From positions 1-33,253 of the forward strand of contig JAJRZC010000018.1 of assembly GCA_024275435.1 (NCBI GenBank): DNA of 33,253 nt, in the 5' to 3' direction. Below are positions 17,462 to 25,916 of this stretch, piece by piece. Both the position numbers and the translations under genes were made by a program. Under the pieces are notes generated by a model. That model saw only the letters and a program-made list of their open reading frames with translations. It had not been told where the DNA came from and ran no database searches. Source of the DNA: Alphaproteobacteria bacterium. Lineage in GTDB: Bacteria; Pseudomonadota; Alphaproteobacteria; Rhizobiales; Hyphomicrobiaceae. Positions within the stretch are counted from its first letter, which is position 1; the number at the start of each line of letters is the position of its first letter.

Positions 17462-17473
17462 GATTCTTGAGTC
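17462..17473. promoter_or_regulatory. Paired GANTC sites upstream of glnE
   Basis: GATTC at 17462-17466 and GAGTC at 17469-17473, two CcrM-type methylation sites two bases apart, about 50 bases before the glnE start. In alphaproteobacteria GANTC sites near promoters can link transcription to the cell cycle through GcrA and CcrM. Two so close in a 118-base gap may be chance, and no clear promoter was seen beside them. Confidence 0.3.
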
Positions 17474-17521
17474 TGATGATGTTTTGTTGTGGCAGTGAGA
17501 GTTTATTAGCTAGGGGGCGCG

Positions 17522-20512
17522 ATGGCTATTCAGACACAAGACACCGTAAAACAGCTGTTTGAATTGGTAAGCTCTGCTCCACTTTTACGTGATGGTGTGA
17601 GGGCAGGCCTTGATGATCCTGAAGTGATATTTCTTCGCGAAGAGGCACACAAGGGCGGCCTTGAAGATCTTGCAAAGGCTCTCTTTGATCCACAAACATG
17701 CGCGTTGGTTGGTGGAGTGTTACATGGCTCTCCCTATTTATCTGGACTTATCAAAACAGATCTAAAGCGATTTCAACGTGTGCTTTGCTCACCACCGCTC
17801 ATCTTGTATGAAGATCTTATCCAATCCGTTTCCCATTTGGCACATGACGCTCGCAAAATAGAAGATGCGATGCGGGGCCTTCGTGTGTTTAAGAATGAAA
17901 TGGCGTTGTTGCTTGCCTTAGCTGATTTGGGCGGCATCTGGCCGGTGATGAATATCACGGCCAAGCTAAGTGAGACTGCGCAAACAGCTTTGCAGACAGC
18001 TGTTGGTTTCTTATTCCAGCAGGCGATCTTAAAAGGTGATTGGCTTGTTGAGGGTGATGCGCAATTCGCTGACCCTTTAAAAGTCGCCGGGTCGTCTGGT
18101 TATATTGTTCTGGGTATGGGAAAATTTGGTGCCTATGAACTGAATTATTCCAGCGATATTGATCTCATTGTTTTCTTTGACCCTGACTTGGCCTCACTGC
18201 GCGAGGGGATTGAGGCGCATCGCTTTTTTGTAAAAATGACCCGTGACCTGGTTCGACTTATGGATGAGCGTACGGCCGATGGGTATGTGTTTCGGACCGA
18301 TCTTCGCCTTAGGCCTGATCCCGGTGCGACGCAAGTTGCGCTACCGGTTGCTGCTGCCATGGTTTACTATGAAAGCTTTGGTCAGAACTGGGAACGTGCG
18401 GCCTTAATCAAGGCGCGGCCTGTTGCGGGTGATTTATCCGCTGGCGCAGCCATTTTAAAAGAAATTCAGCCATTCGTGTGGAGGAAGTATCTCGATTTTG
18501 CTGCCATTGCCGACATTCAAGCGATGAAACGTCAGATCCACGCGTTCCATGGTTTTGGCGAGATTGCAGTTGCGGGTCATAATATCAAAATTGGTCTGGG
18601 TGGTATTCGAGAGATAGAATTCTTTGTACAAACGCAACAACTCATAGCAGGTGGACGTCAGCGGGACCTTCGAACGCGCGGGACGCTGGAAACCCTCGAT
18701 GGTCTTGTTGAGCGTGGCTGGATAAAGCCTGATGTACGCGACGAACTCATCAAGGCTTACAAGTTTTTGCGTACCATTGAACATCGCATCCAGATGGTTC
18801 ACGACGAACAAACACAACAACTTCCTGACACCGAAGAGCGCCTGGAGGCGTTCGCTAACTTTTGCGGTTATAAAGATGCAAAAGCGTTCGGGGATGACCT
18901 GCTTAAAGTGTTGAACCTTGTGCAGGAACGCTTTCGGGGACTGTTTAAGGATGAGCCTTCACCTACGGCAAGCGGGCGGAATCTTGTTTTTGCCGGGCAA
19001 GAGGATGACCCGGCGACCGTGGCGGCTTTGAAGGACTTTGGATTTTCAAGACCTGAATCTGTTATTTCCACAGTTCGAAGCTGGCATCATGGGCGCTATG
19101 CTGCCGTGCGTTCGACAGCTTCGCGAGAACAATTGACGGCTGTGCAGGGTGTGTTGATTGAGGCTCTTTCGGAAACAGCAGACCCCGATATGGCGTTTGT
19201 GAGTTTTGATCGTTTCCTGGCATCCTTGCCTACCGGGGTTCAATTGTTTTCTCTACTTCGATCCAAGCCTGGTCTGTTGCGACTGGTGGCTGATATCATG
19301 GGTAGCGCTCCGCGACTGGCTTCAATTTTATCACGCAGGCACAGACTTCTGGATGCGGTTATTGACCCTCGCACTTTTGATGAACTGCCCAATGAAAAGG
19401 TTCTTACAGAACTGGTTGAATTGGAACTGTCACGAGCTGCTTCCTTCGAGGAGGCATTGGATAGCGCACGTATTATCGGGGGCGAGCAATCCTTTCTTAT
19501 CGGTGTAAGAGTGCTCTCTGGTACGATCAATGCTGATCAAGCTGGGGCGGCATATGCGGTACTTGCGACCAGTCTGATTAACGTATTGCAGGAGCGCACG
19601 GAAAAGGAACTTGAAAAATCATTTGGCCGTGTTCCTGGCGGTGGTGCCGTTGTCATTGCAATGGGAAAGCTTGGCGGACGTGAAATGACAGCTTCGTCGG
19701 ATATTGATATCATTGTTGTTTATGATCATCCAGATGATGCTGTTGCCACCGATGGGGCGCGGCCGCTTTCAACAAGTCAATATTTTACGCGTTTCACACA
19801 ACGACTTATTACAGCTTTGGCGGCGCCGACGGCTGAGGGCAGTCTTTATGAAGTGGATATGCGGTTGCGCCCTTCCGGGCAGCAGGGTCCGGTTGCCACG
19901 CGATTATCGAGCTTTGTGAAATATCAGGCGGATGAAGCATGGACGTGGGAACATATGGCATTGTTGCGCGCCCGCGTCATCAGTGGTCCGTCTGAATTAC
20001 GATTGCGCGTTGAAGATGCGATTCGCCACGCGCTTGAACGCAAACGGGATGCCGACCTTATCGCTCAAGATGTCCGCGAGATGCGTTCGCGCATCGCTGC
20101 TGAGAAAGGTTCGGAATCCATATGGGATTTAAAGCAGGTTCGTGGTGGTCTCGTCGATCTTGAGTTCATCGCTCAATACTTGCAACTGATACATGTTCAT
20201 GATCATCCACAGGTGCTTGATCAAAATACATTGCGTGCGTTTCAGAAGTTGCGAGATCTGGGTCTCTTGGAAAGTAAATATGCGGATGTTTTGATACCGG
20301 CGACACGTCTCATACATAACCTGACGCAGGTTTTGCGCATCTGCATAACGGAGAGGTTTGAATCTGAGAGTGCGCCGCAGGGCTTGAAGGACCTTTTAGC
20401 GAGAGCTGGTGCCATGCCTTCGTTTGAAGTTCTTGAGGATACATTGCGAGAAACCTTAAAGCAGGTGTTTGATGCTTTTGAGGAGATCGTTAAACCGACG
20501 CGTCCTGTTTAG
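17522..20512 (+). CDS. glnE: Bifunctional glutamine synthetase adenylyltransferase/deadenylase GlnE
   Basis: 996 residues, full family length. GlnE adds AMP to glutamine synthetase or removes it in response to PII proteins and glutamine. Both nucleotidyltransferase domains are intact. The N-terminal deadenylase has GMGKFGAYELNYSSDIDLI with Asp212 and Asp214. The C-terminal adenylyltransferase has AMGKLGGREMTASSDIDII with Asp727 and Asp729. Conserved flanks include LRLRPDPGATQVALP, GLGGIREIEFFVQ, MRLRPSGQQGPVATRL and QVRGGLVDLEFI. ATG 17522 follows a purine-rich GGGGGCGCG. It is convergent with the next gene, with only ten bases between the stops. It belongs to the rhizobial cycHJKL-degP-regulator-kinase-glnE order. 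Confidence 0.98.
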   Translation: MAIQTQDTVKQLFELVSSAPLLRDGVRAGLDDPEVIFLREEAHKGGLEDLAKALFDPQTCALVGGVLHGSPYLSGLIKTDLKRFQRVLCSPPLILYEDLIQSVSHLAHDARKIEDAMRGLRVFKNEMALLLALADLGGIWPVMNITAKLSETAQTALQTAVGFLFQQAILKGDWLVEGDAQFADPLKVAGSSGYIVLGMGKFGAYELNYSSDIDLIVFFDPDLASLREGIEAHRFFVKMTRDLVRLMDERTADGYVFRTDLRLRPDPGATQVALPVAAAMVYYESFGQNWERAALIKARPVAGDLSAGAAILKEIQPFVWRKYLDFAAIADIQAMKRQIHAFHGFGEIAVAGHNIKIGLGGIREIEFFVQTQQLIAGGRQRDLRTRGTLETLDGLVERGWIKPDVRDELIKAYKFLRTIEHRIQMVHDEQTQQLPDTEERLEAFANFCGYKDAKAFGDDLLKVLNLVQERFRGLFKDEPSPTASGRNLVFAGQEDDPATVAALKDFGFSRPESVISTVRSWHHGRYAAVRSTASREQLTAVQGVLIEALSETADPDMAFVSFDRFLASLPTGVQLFSLLRSKPGLLRLVADIMGSAPRLASILSRRHRLLDAVIDPRTFDELPNEKVLTELVELELSRAASFEEALDSARIIGGEQSFLIGVRVLSGTINADQAGAAYAVLATSLINVLQERTEKELEKSFGRVPGGGAVVIAMGKLGGREMTASSDIDIIVVYDHPDDAVATDGARPLSTSQYFTRFTQRLITALAAPTAEGSLYEVDMRLRPSGQQGPVATRLSSFVKYQADEAWTWEHMALLRARVISGPSELRLRVEDAIRHALERKRDADLIAQDVREMRSRIAAEKGSESIWDLKQVRGGLVDLEFIAQYLQLIHVHDHPQVLDQNTLRAFQKLRDLGLLESKYADVLIPATRLIHNLTQVLRICITERFESESAPQGLKDLLARAGAMPSFEVLEDTLRETLKQVFDAFEEIVKPTRPV

Positions 20513-20522
20513 CTTGGTCTTG

Positions 20523-21743
20523 TCAGGCCGCCATGTCTTCAACTGTGATTTCTGTTGAGAGTGATGGTTTGGTCTGAGTGTTGGGTTCACTTCTGAGAGG
20601 GGTTTTAAAGAAGTCGTGCTGGCCGACCAGCTCAAGAATGGTTTTTGCCCGCCAGCCATTTCTATCATCACTTAAAACCATGAGGGTTGTGCCATGGAGG
20701 CTCAGAAGGGTTCGCGCTACACACAACGGCAGGGTGTCTGTTAGGAATGGGCGGGTGCTGGATTTTGTGCTGATTTCGATCTCGACGTGGTGATTATCGG
20801 AAATTGCACGAACGAACAGCTGGGAATTGTTTTCCGTATAGTTTTTTGCCTCGCACATGAGATTGAGAAGCACCTGTCTTAAGGCCTGGGCTTCTCCCAA
20901 AACTTCTATTTCTGGTGCGACATCAATTTGGAGTGTGATTTTTCTCTCTTGTGCTTGAGTTGCAACAAACTCCCAGGCGTTCAGAATGAGGGGTTTGAGA
21001 GCAATGGGTTTATGTGCTGGTTCGCCTGATGGTTTGTTGTTTAAGGCAGAAGTCATGGCCAACGTGTCTTCGGCAGACTTTAAAAGTTCCAAGCCGCAGT
21101 CCTGGATGTGACGTGCATATTCTTGGTACCGTGGTGAACCCAATGGGCCGTATGCTTCTTGCTGCATGAGGTCTGAAAAGCCGATGACAGCGTTTAAGGG
21201 GGTTCTCAGGTCGTGACTGAGTCGGGCCATCAGATCTGCCCAGGCGTGGTCTTTTGGATCAAGACCACGAGGGAGCACGGCGTTTGGGGCTGCCAGTGGA
21301 GCGATTTGGGCATGAACAGGCGCCGGGTTACGTCGCATCGTGCCGGTTTTTTTGATTGGTGGGAAATTTGAGAGTGTCTGATGCCTTGGCTTGGATAAAT
21401 TGCATATCTGGTGAGTGAGAAGATGATCATTCCCGCTTTGGGCTGGAACGGGAATGATCTTTTCTTCTTTGGAAGCTTGTTGCGGGTGGTTGATGAGAGA
21501 GAGAATAAGAACCAGTGCTGTCGTTACAACAAGGACGATCAATACTGGGGAACTCGTAATGACAGGCCAGAGAGATGCAAGAATGAAGACGTGCAAGGTC
21601 ATAGCGAGAAACTGCAAACGATGAGACTGGGGCACTGCCCAGAAGGTATTACTATTGGCCAGGGGTGCGCTTGCACCTGCACCGTTCACACCAACCTTTT
21701 GGCAAAGCTCCGCTCTCGAGCCGCCGGACCATGCCCGCGTCAT
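20523..21743 (-). CDS. Degenerate membrane histidine kinase, ATPase motifs lost
   Basis: 406 residues. Two adjacent membrane helices are near residues 46-85 (LAMTLHVFILASLWPVITS and VLIVLVVTTALVLILSLI), followed by a long disordered-looking linker. A well-kept dimerisation and phosphoacceptor helix has His177 in RLSHDLRTPLNAVIGFSDLM. The C-terminal ATPase-like domain is eroded: the N-box position reads NLMCEAKNYTENN, without the usual NAxKF/Y pattern, and no DxGxG or GxGLGL box follows. Autophosphorylation is therefore doubtful; it may be a phosphatase, a scaffold or a decaying kinase. No sensory PAS or HAMP domain is evident. ATG 21743 is used; it lies 150 bases downstream of pepN on the same strand. 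The target is unknown. Confidence 0.8.
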   Translation of the reverse strand: MTRAWSGGSRAELCQKVGVNGAGASAPLANSNTFWAVPQSHRLQFLAMTLHVFILASLWPVITSSPVLIVLVVTTALVLILSLINHPQQASKEEKIIPVPAQSGNDHLLTHQICNLSKPRHQTLSNFPPIKKTGTMRRNPAPVHAQIAPLAAPNAVLPRGLDPKDHAWADLMARLSHDLRTPLNAVIGFSDLMQQEAYGPLGSPRYQEYARHIQDCGLELLKSAEDTLAMTSALNNKPSGEPAHKPIALKPLILNAWEFVATQAQERKITLQIDVAPEIEVLGEAQALRQVLLNLMCEAKNYTENNSQLFVRAISDNHHVEIEISTKSSTRPFLTDTLPLCVARTLLSLHGTTLMVLSDDRNGWRAKTILELVGQHDFFKTPLRSEPNTQTKPSLSTEITVEDMAA

Positions 21744-21863
21744 CTGGTATTCCCCGCTGTTAGAATCGTGCCTTCAACTGTGTGATTCTATGGCTGCTTC
21801 AAGGCCGCGAATCACTAACCCACTTGAACTGATTTGGCGGGATTGTGTCGAGAGAGAATAAAT

Positions 21864-21899
21864 GGTTGAGCGAGGATTTTAAATGGACTGTGCTCAACC
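21864..21899 (-). terminator. Probable pepN terminator hairpin
   Basis: Perfect 8-base arms GGTTGAGC (21864-21871) and GCTCAACC (21892-21899), with a 20-base AT-rich loop. The arm on the pepN side contains the pepN stop codon. On the minus strand the stem is followed by ATTTATTCT, a modest T-rich tail, so termination may be partial and allow some read-through into the kinase gene. Confidence 0.45.
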
Positions 21900-24545
21900 C
21901 TCTAGAGTTTTGTTAATGATTTCAAATACATCTCTGGATAGATCGGGTTTTTTTGCGATACGGGTCAAGGCTCGTTTGGCCTTGGCGCGTCTTTTTGGTT
22001 CCAAATTACGCCAACTGCGCAGCGCACTGAGCAAGCGTGCGGCGATCTGCGGATTGAATGGGTCAATTTTCAGAATTTGATCGGCCAGGAATTCATAACC
22101 GGCACCATCAGGTCTGTTGAATTGTAGCGGGTTGGACATGACAAAGCTGCCTATCAGTGCGCGCACCTTATTGGGGGTGGTGAGCGAGAAGCTATGATGG
22201 TCGGTTAAAGCTTTGACCTCATCAAGTGCTTGAGGGCGCGGAGATTGGGCCTGGGCGGCAAACCAACTGTCCATAACGATGTGGTCGTGTTGCCAACGCT
22301 CGAAGAATTGATCAAGTGCCTTTTTGCGGTGTGGTGTTTCATGGGCCGCGAGAAGGAACAGAGCGTTGGCCTCGTCTGTCATGTTCGATGCTTTTTCAAA
22401 ATGATTCATGGTCCGGTCAAAATCGGTCTTAGTTTTTCGGGAGGCCAGTAACCAGAGGATGACATTGCGCAGCGCGCGCCGACCGGCGGGGCGCGCGTTT
22501 GGGGAGAAACGGCCTTTGGAAGCTAGGTCATCGTAGAGCTGTTCCAATTGTTCTGAGAGATGTTTTGCGATTGTCCTGGACAACTGGCCATGCGCCTCGC
22601 AAATATTTGTATAATCGACGTTAGAGCCGATTTCTCGAGCAATGTCTGCTGGTGAGGGGAGCTTGAGGAGTTCAGCTTTGAAGGCTTCCTCTAATTTGTC
22701 GTCGGCAAGGGCTGTTTGTAAACCACGCGCGAAACTGGCGCCACGACTGGAGCGTTTATTTTGTTCGCGTGCTTTTACAAGTTGAATGATGGTGCGCGTG
22801 GCGAATGTATTGGCTGCCTGCCATCGATTGAAGGGGTCGTTGTCATGGGCAATGAGGAAGGCGAGGTCTTTATCGGATAGATCAAGCTTTAAATTCACGG
22901 GGGCTGAAAACCCACGCAGGAGCGAAGGCGTTGGGCGCGAGGGTACATTCTTGAAGTGGAAGGTTTGTTTGGCTTGAGTGATGTGGACAACGCTGCTTGG
23001 GACCTTGCCACCTTTTTCCAAAAATAAAGGTATGTCGTTGCCGGATTTGTCGATCAGTCCCAGTCGCAACGGTATGTGCAAAGGTTTTTGAGTGTTTTTT
23101 ACCGTAGGAGAGTTTTGCGATTGGGTGACTTCCAGTTTGGCGGTCTTGGAGCGCTTATCATAGCTCAGGACACAGTTGAGTTCCGGTGTTCCGATTTGTT
23201 CGTACCAGAGGTGAAATTGGGTCAGGTCTGTGTTGGTGGCGTCTTCAAAGCATTTGAGAAAGTTTTCGATGGTGGTGGCTTCGCCATCGTGGCGCTCGAA
23301 ATAGAGGTCCATCCCCGCCTTGAAGTCTTTTGGCCCCAGGATTGTTGCGATCATCCGGACGAGTTCGGCACCCTTTTCGTAGATCGTGGTTGTGTAGAAA
23401 TTGTTGATCTCGATATAGGTGTTGGGGCGCACGGGGTGCGCAAGGGGGCCGGCATCTTCAGGGAATTGATGCGATTTGAGACGGCGTACGTCGGCGATGC
23501 GCTGGACAGGGCGTGATCTCAAGTCGGCGGAGAATTCCTGATCGCGGTAGACGGTCAAACCTTCTTTCAAGCAAAGCTGAAACCAGTCGCGACAGGTGAT
23601 GCGATTGCCTGTCCAGTTGTGGAAGTATTCGTGAGCCACAACGCTTTCGATGGATTGGTACATCAAATCGGTGGCGGTTTTTGCAGAGGCGAGAATCAAG
23701 CGGTCATTGAAAATATTCAACCCCTTGTTTTCCATCGCGCCCATGTTGAAGTCTGAGACGGCAACAATATTGAAAACGTCCAGGTCGTATTCGCGCCCGA
23801 AACGTTTTTCATCCCACCGCATGGATTTTTTCAAGGACTCCATAGCCCATCCTGCGCGATCCTCTTTGCCGTGCTCGACGTAAATTGCCAAATCAACATC
23901 ACGGCCACTGGCGGTTGTGAATTTAGAGGCGATGGAGGAGAGATCCCCTCCGACCAGGGCAAACAGATAGCAGGGCTTGGGGTGAGGGTCGTGCCAGACA
24001 GTGTAGTGACGCGCTCCTCTATCGAGGTTGCCACGTTCTCTTAGGTTTCCGTTCGACAGCAGAACGGGAGCTTCTTCCGGGTCGGCTTCAATGCGCACTG
24101 TGTAGGTAGACAGAATGTCGGGGCGATCAAGGAAATAGGTTATACGCCGGAAACCTTGTGCTTCACATTGTGTGCAATAGACGCCACGAGATTGGTACAG
24201 CCCTTGAAGGGCTTTGTTAGCAGTGGGGTTTATGATCGTGGTGATGTCGAGATTAAATGGACCTTGAGGAGGTTTGCGCAAAGTGAGGGTTGTTTTGGAA
24301 AGCTTGTAATCGGACCTGGCGAGTTCACGCCCATTGAGCAGGATTTTTTCTAGTTTGAGATTTTCTCCATCAAGCTTGAGCGGAGATGTTCTTTGGGAGG
24401 TACGCGGGTTTGGGCGAACTTTAAGTTTTGCTCTTACGCGTGTTTCTTGTTGATTGAGTTTGAAGTCGAGATCAACCTTGTCGATCAGATAATCAGGTGG
24501 GGTATAATCTTTAAGACGTGTCGGGCGGGGCGTGTCTGTCTTCAT
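21894..24545 (-). CDS. pepN: Aminopeptidase N (M1 family)
   Basis: 883 residues, typical of the bacterial PepN type. This zinc exopeptidase removes N-terminal residues from peptides in the cytoplasm. The substrate-recognition motif MGAMENKG is present. The zinc site is complete: His305-Glu306-x-x-His309 in VVAHEYFHNWTGN, with the third ligand Glu328 in LCLKEGLTVYRDQE. The N-terminal DYTPPDYLIDKVDLDF and the C-terminal helical domain with NPLQFNRPDGAGYEFLAD are characteristic. ATG 24545 is preceded by an AGAAG ribosome site. Its promoter must lie in the divergent region shared with dusA. Confidence 0.98.
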   Translation of the reverse strand: MKTDTPRPTRLKDYTPPDYLIDKVDLDFKLNQQETRVRAKLKVRPNPRTSQRTSPLKLDGENLKLEKILLNGRELARSDYKLSKTTLTLRKPPQGPFNLDITTIINPTANKALQGLYQSRGVYCTQCEAQGFRRITYFLDRPDILSTYTVRIEADPEEAPVLLSNGNLRERGNLDRGARHYTVWHDPHPKPCYLFALVGGDLSSIASKFTTASGRDVDLAIYVEHGKEDRAGWAMESLKKSMRWDEKRFGREYDLDVFNIVAVSDFNMGAMENKGLNIFNDRLILASAKTATDLMYQSIESVVAHEYFHNWTGNRITCRDWFQLCLKEGLTVYRDQEFSADLRSRPVQRIADVRRLKSHQFPEDAGPLAHPVRPNTYIEINNFYTTTIYEKGAELVRMIATILGPKDFKAGMDLYFERHDGEATTIENFLKCFEDATNTDLTQFHLWYEQIGTPELNCVLSYDKRSKTAKLEVTQSQNSPTVKNTQKPLHIPLRLGLIDKSGNDIPLFLEKGGKVPSSVVHITQAKQTFHFKNVPSRPTPSLLRGFSAPVNLKLDLSDKDLAFLIAHDNDPFNRWQAANTFATRTIIQLVKAREQNKRSSRGASFARGLQTALADDKLEEAFKAELLKLPSPADIAREIGSNVDYTNICEAHGQLSRTIAKHLSEQLEQLYDDLASKGRFSPNARPAGRRALRNVILWLLASRKTKTDFDRTMNHFEKASNMTDEANALFLLAAHETPHRKKALDQFFERWQHDHIVMDSWFAAQAQSPRPQALDEVKALTDHHSFSLTTPNKVRALIGSFVMSNPLQFNRPDGAGYEFLADQILKIDPFNPQIAARLLSALRSWRNLEPKRRAKAKRALTRIAKKPDLSRDVFEIINKTLEG

Positions 24546-24860
24546 GCTGTTTTTCTTCTGCTAGCTTAGGAAGCAACTCTTGTCCCCCTGGGGGTGTTTC
24601 AGGCAAGAATTGGGCGGGCTTTTCAGGCTCTAACTATAGTGGGCCTTTGGATGATCGCCAGTGAGGAAATGGAAATAATGTGAAACTGTGAACGATTTAA
24701 CTGCGCTTTGGAGCTTAAGCCGGGTGTCTTTCAATTTAAGATGGTCAACTCTTCGAGTTGTATTATTTTTATGCTACGCGGTTTAGGTTGATGTTGCCTC
24801 GTGAAAGCGAGAAAGCCCAGACGTGATCAAAAGGCTCAATGGACAATAGAGTTTTGCTGG
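24546..24860. other. Divergent intergenic region between pepN and dusA
   Basis: 315 bases with no convincing protein gene, although the dusA frame stays open back to a GTG at 24801. It holds an 11-base palindrome CCCCCTGGGGG at 24584-24594, a TATAGT -10-like element at 24635-24640 and a terminator-like hairpin at 24746-24770. It must carry promoters for both flanking genes. A small RNA read on the plus strand is possible. Confidence 0.5.
24746..24770 (+). terminator. Orphan terminator-like hairpin upstream of dusA
   Basis: Arms CAACTC (24746-24751) and GAGTTG (24755-24760) close a three-base loop and are followed by TATTATTTTT. The shape is that of an intrinsic terminator on the plus strand, yet the nearest upstream gene, pepN, runs the other way. 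It could end a small RNA, act as a leader attenuator for dusA, or be the leftover of a lost gene. The stem is short. Confidence 0.45.
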
Positions 24861-25859
24861 ATGAGTGTTGTTTCACATAAGCTGTGTGTTGCGCCGATGA
24901 TGGACTGGACGGATCGGCACTGCCGGTATTTCCATCGTTTGTTGTCGCGTGATTGCGTGCTTTATACGGAAATGGTTACGGCTGATGCGGTTCTTCATGG
25001 GGACCAGGATAGGTTGTTGGGCTTTCATGGGAGTGAGCACCCAGTGGTGCTGCAACTTGGTGGCAGTGATCCGATTAAGCTGTCGCAGGCTGCCCGGGTC
25101 GGGGAGCAATTGGGCTATGATGAGATCAATCTGAATGTGGGTTGTCCATCTGATCGTGTGCAGGAGGGGCGTTTCGGGGCTTGTCTTATGGCTGAGCCTG
25201 AGCGCGTTGCCGAATGCGTTGGTGCGATGGGTGCTGCGGTTTCCATTCCCGTCAGCGTCAAATGCCGGATCGGGATTGACGACCAGGACACAGAAGCAGA
25301 TTTCAGCCGTTTTGTTGAGACGGTGTCGCAAGCGCCGTGCCGTATTTTCATCGTTCATGCCCGCAAGGCCTGGCTTGAGGGTTTAAGCCCCAAGCAAAAC
25401 CGGGATGTGCCTCCGCTGGACTATGATCGTGTGTACGGCCTAAAGCGAGCGCGCCCTGATCTGGAGATTATTATAAATGGCGGAATCAACTCATTGGCAG
25501 CCTGTAGCGCACATTTGGAGCATGTGGATGGCGTGATGCTTGGGCGCGCTGCTTATCAAGACCCTTATATTTTAGCGCAAGTTCAGCAGCAGCTTTTCAC
25601 TCCCGATGTGGCGTTGCCGTTAAGAGAGGACATTCTCTCAGCCTTGGTGCCATATGTGGCGTCTCATCTGTCCAAGGGGGGGCGCGTCAATAATATTACG
25701 CGGCACATTCTCGGGCTCTATCGTGGCATTCGTGGCGGGCGTGCGTTTCGGCGCCATCTGAGTGAGAACGCGTTTGGTGATGGTGCTGGTGTGGAGGTTC
25801 TCGAGGAGGCAATTGCCATTATGGAGCGTTGTGCTGAAGACCGTCAAACATTGGTTTGA
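24861..25859 (+). CDS. dusA: tRNA-dihydrouridine(20/20a) synthase DusA
   Basis: 332 residues from ATG 24861. An FMN enzyme that reduces U20/U20a in the tRNA D-loop. The N-terminus APMMDWTDRHCRYFHR is the DusA signature. The catalytic Cys95 lies in INLNVGCPSDRVQEGRFGAC, and FMN-binding segments SVKCRIGID, IVHARKAWLEGLSPKQNR and IINGGIN follow. GVMLGRAAYQDPY and the C-terminal helical domain complete it. The frame continues upstream to a GTG at 24801, but the 20 extra residues do not resemble the family and no ribosome site precedes them. The 5' end of dusA is a known integration site for mobile elements; here it is uninterrupted. Confidence 0.96.
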   Translation: MSVVSHKLCVAPMMDWTDRHCRYFHRLLSRDCVLYTEMVTADAVLHGDQDRLLGFHGSEHPVVLQLGGSDPIKLSQAARVGEQLGYDEINLNVGCPSDRVQEGRFGACLMAEPERVAECVGAMGAAVSIPVSVKCRIGIDDQDTEADFSRFVETVSQAPCRIFIVHARKAWLEGLSPKQNRDVPPLDYDRVYGLKRARPDLEIIINGGINSLAACSAHLEHVDGVMLGRAAYQDPYILAQVQQQLFTPDVALPLREDILSALVPYVASHLSKGGRVNNITRHILGLYRGIRGGRAFRRHLSENAFGDGAGVEVLEEAIAIMERCAEDRQTLV

Positions 25860-25867
25860 CGGTCTTC
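25836..25867. repeat. Perfect 14-bp inverted repeat spanning the dusA stop codon
   Basis: GAAGACCGTCAAAC at 25836-25849 and GTTTGACGGTCTTC at 25854-25867 are exact reverse complements around a four-base ATTG loop. The left arm encodes the last residues of DusA and the right arm contains its TGA stop. No T-run follows on either strand. It lies between convergent dusA and the phosphomutase gene, so it could shape the 3' ends of both transcripts. Confidence 0.85.
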
Positions 25868-25916
25868 ATGTTGTGGCCTTATTCGCAATTTGGGCTGAGA
25901 TCAACCCTGATTTATT

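Noticed and set aside
23076-23516. Plus-strand frame of 146 residues opposite pepN
   Set aside because: It lies within the continuous aminopeptidase N frame and shows no motif of its own.
24861-24920. Possible mobile-element attachment site at the 5' end of dusA
   Set aside because: dusA is a known integration target, but the gene is intact, no integrase lies nearby and no flanking direct repeat was noticed.
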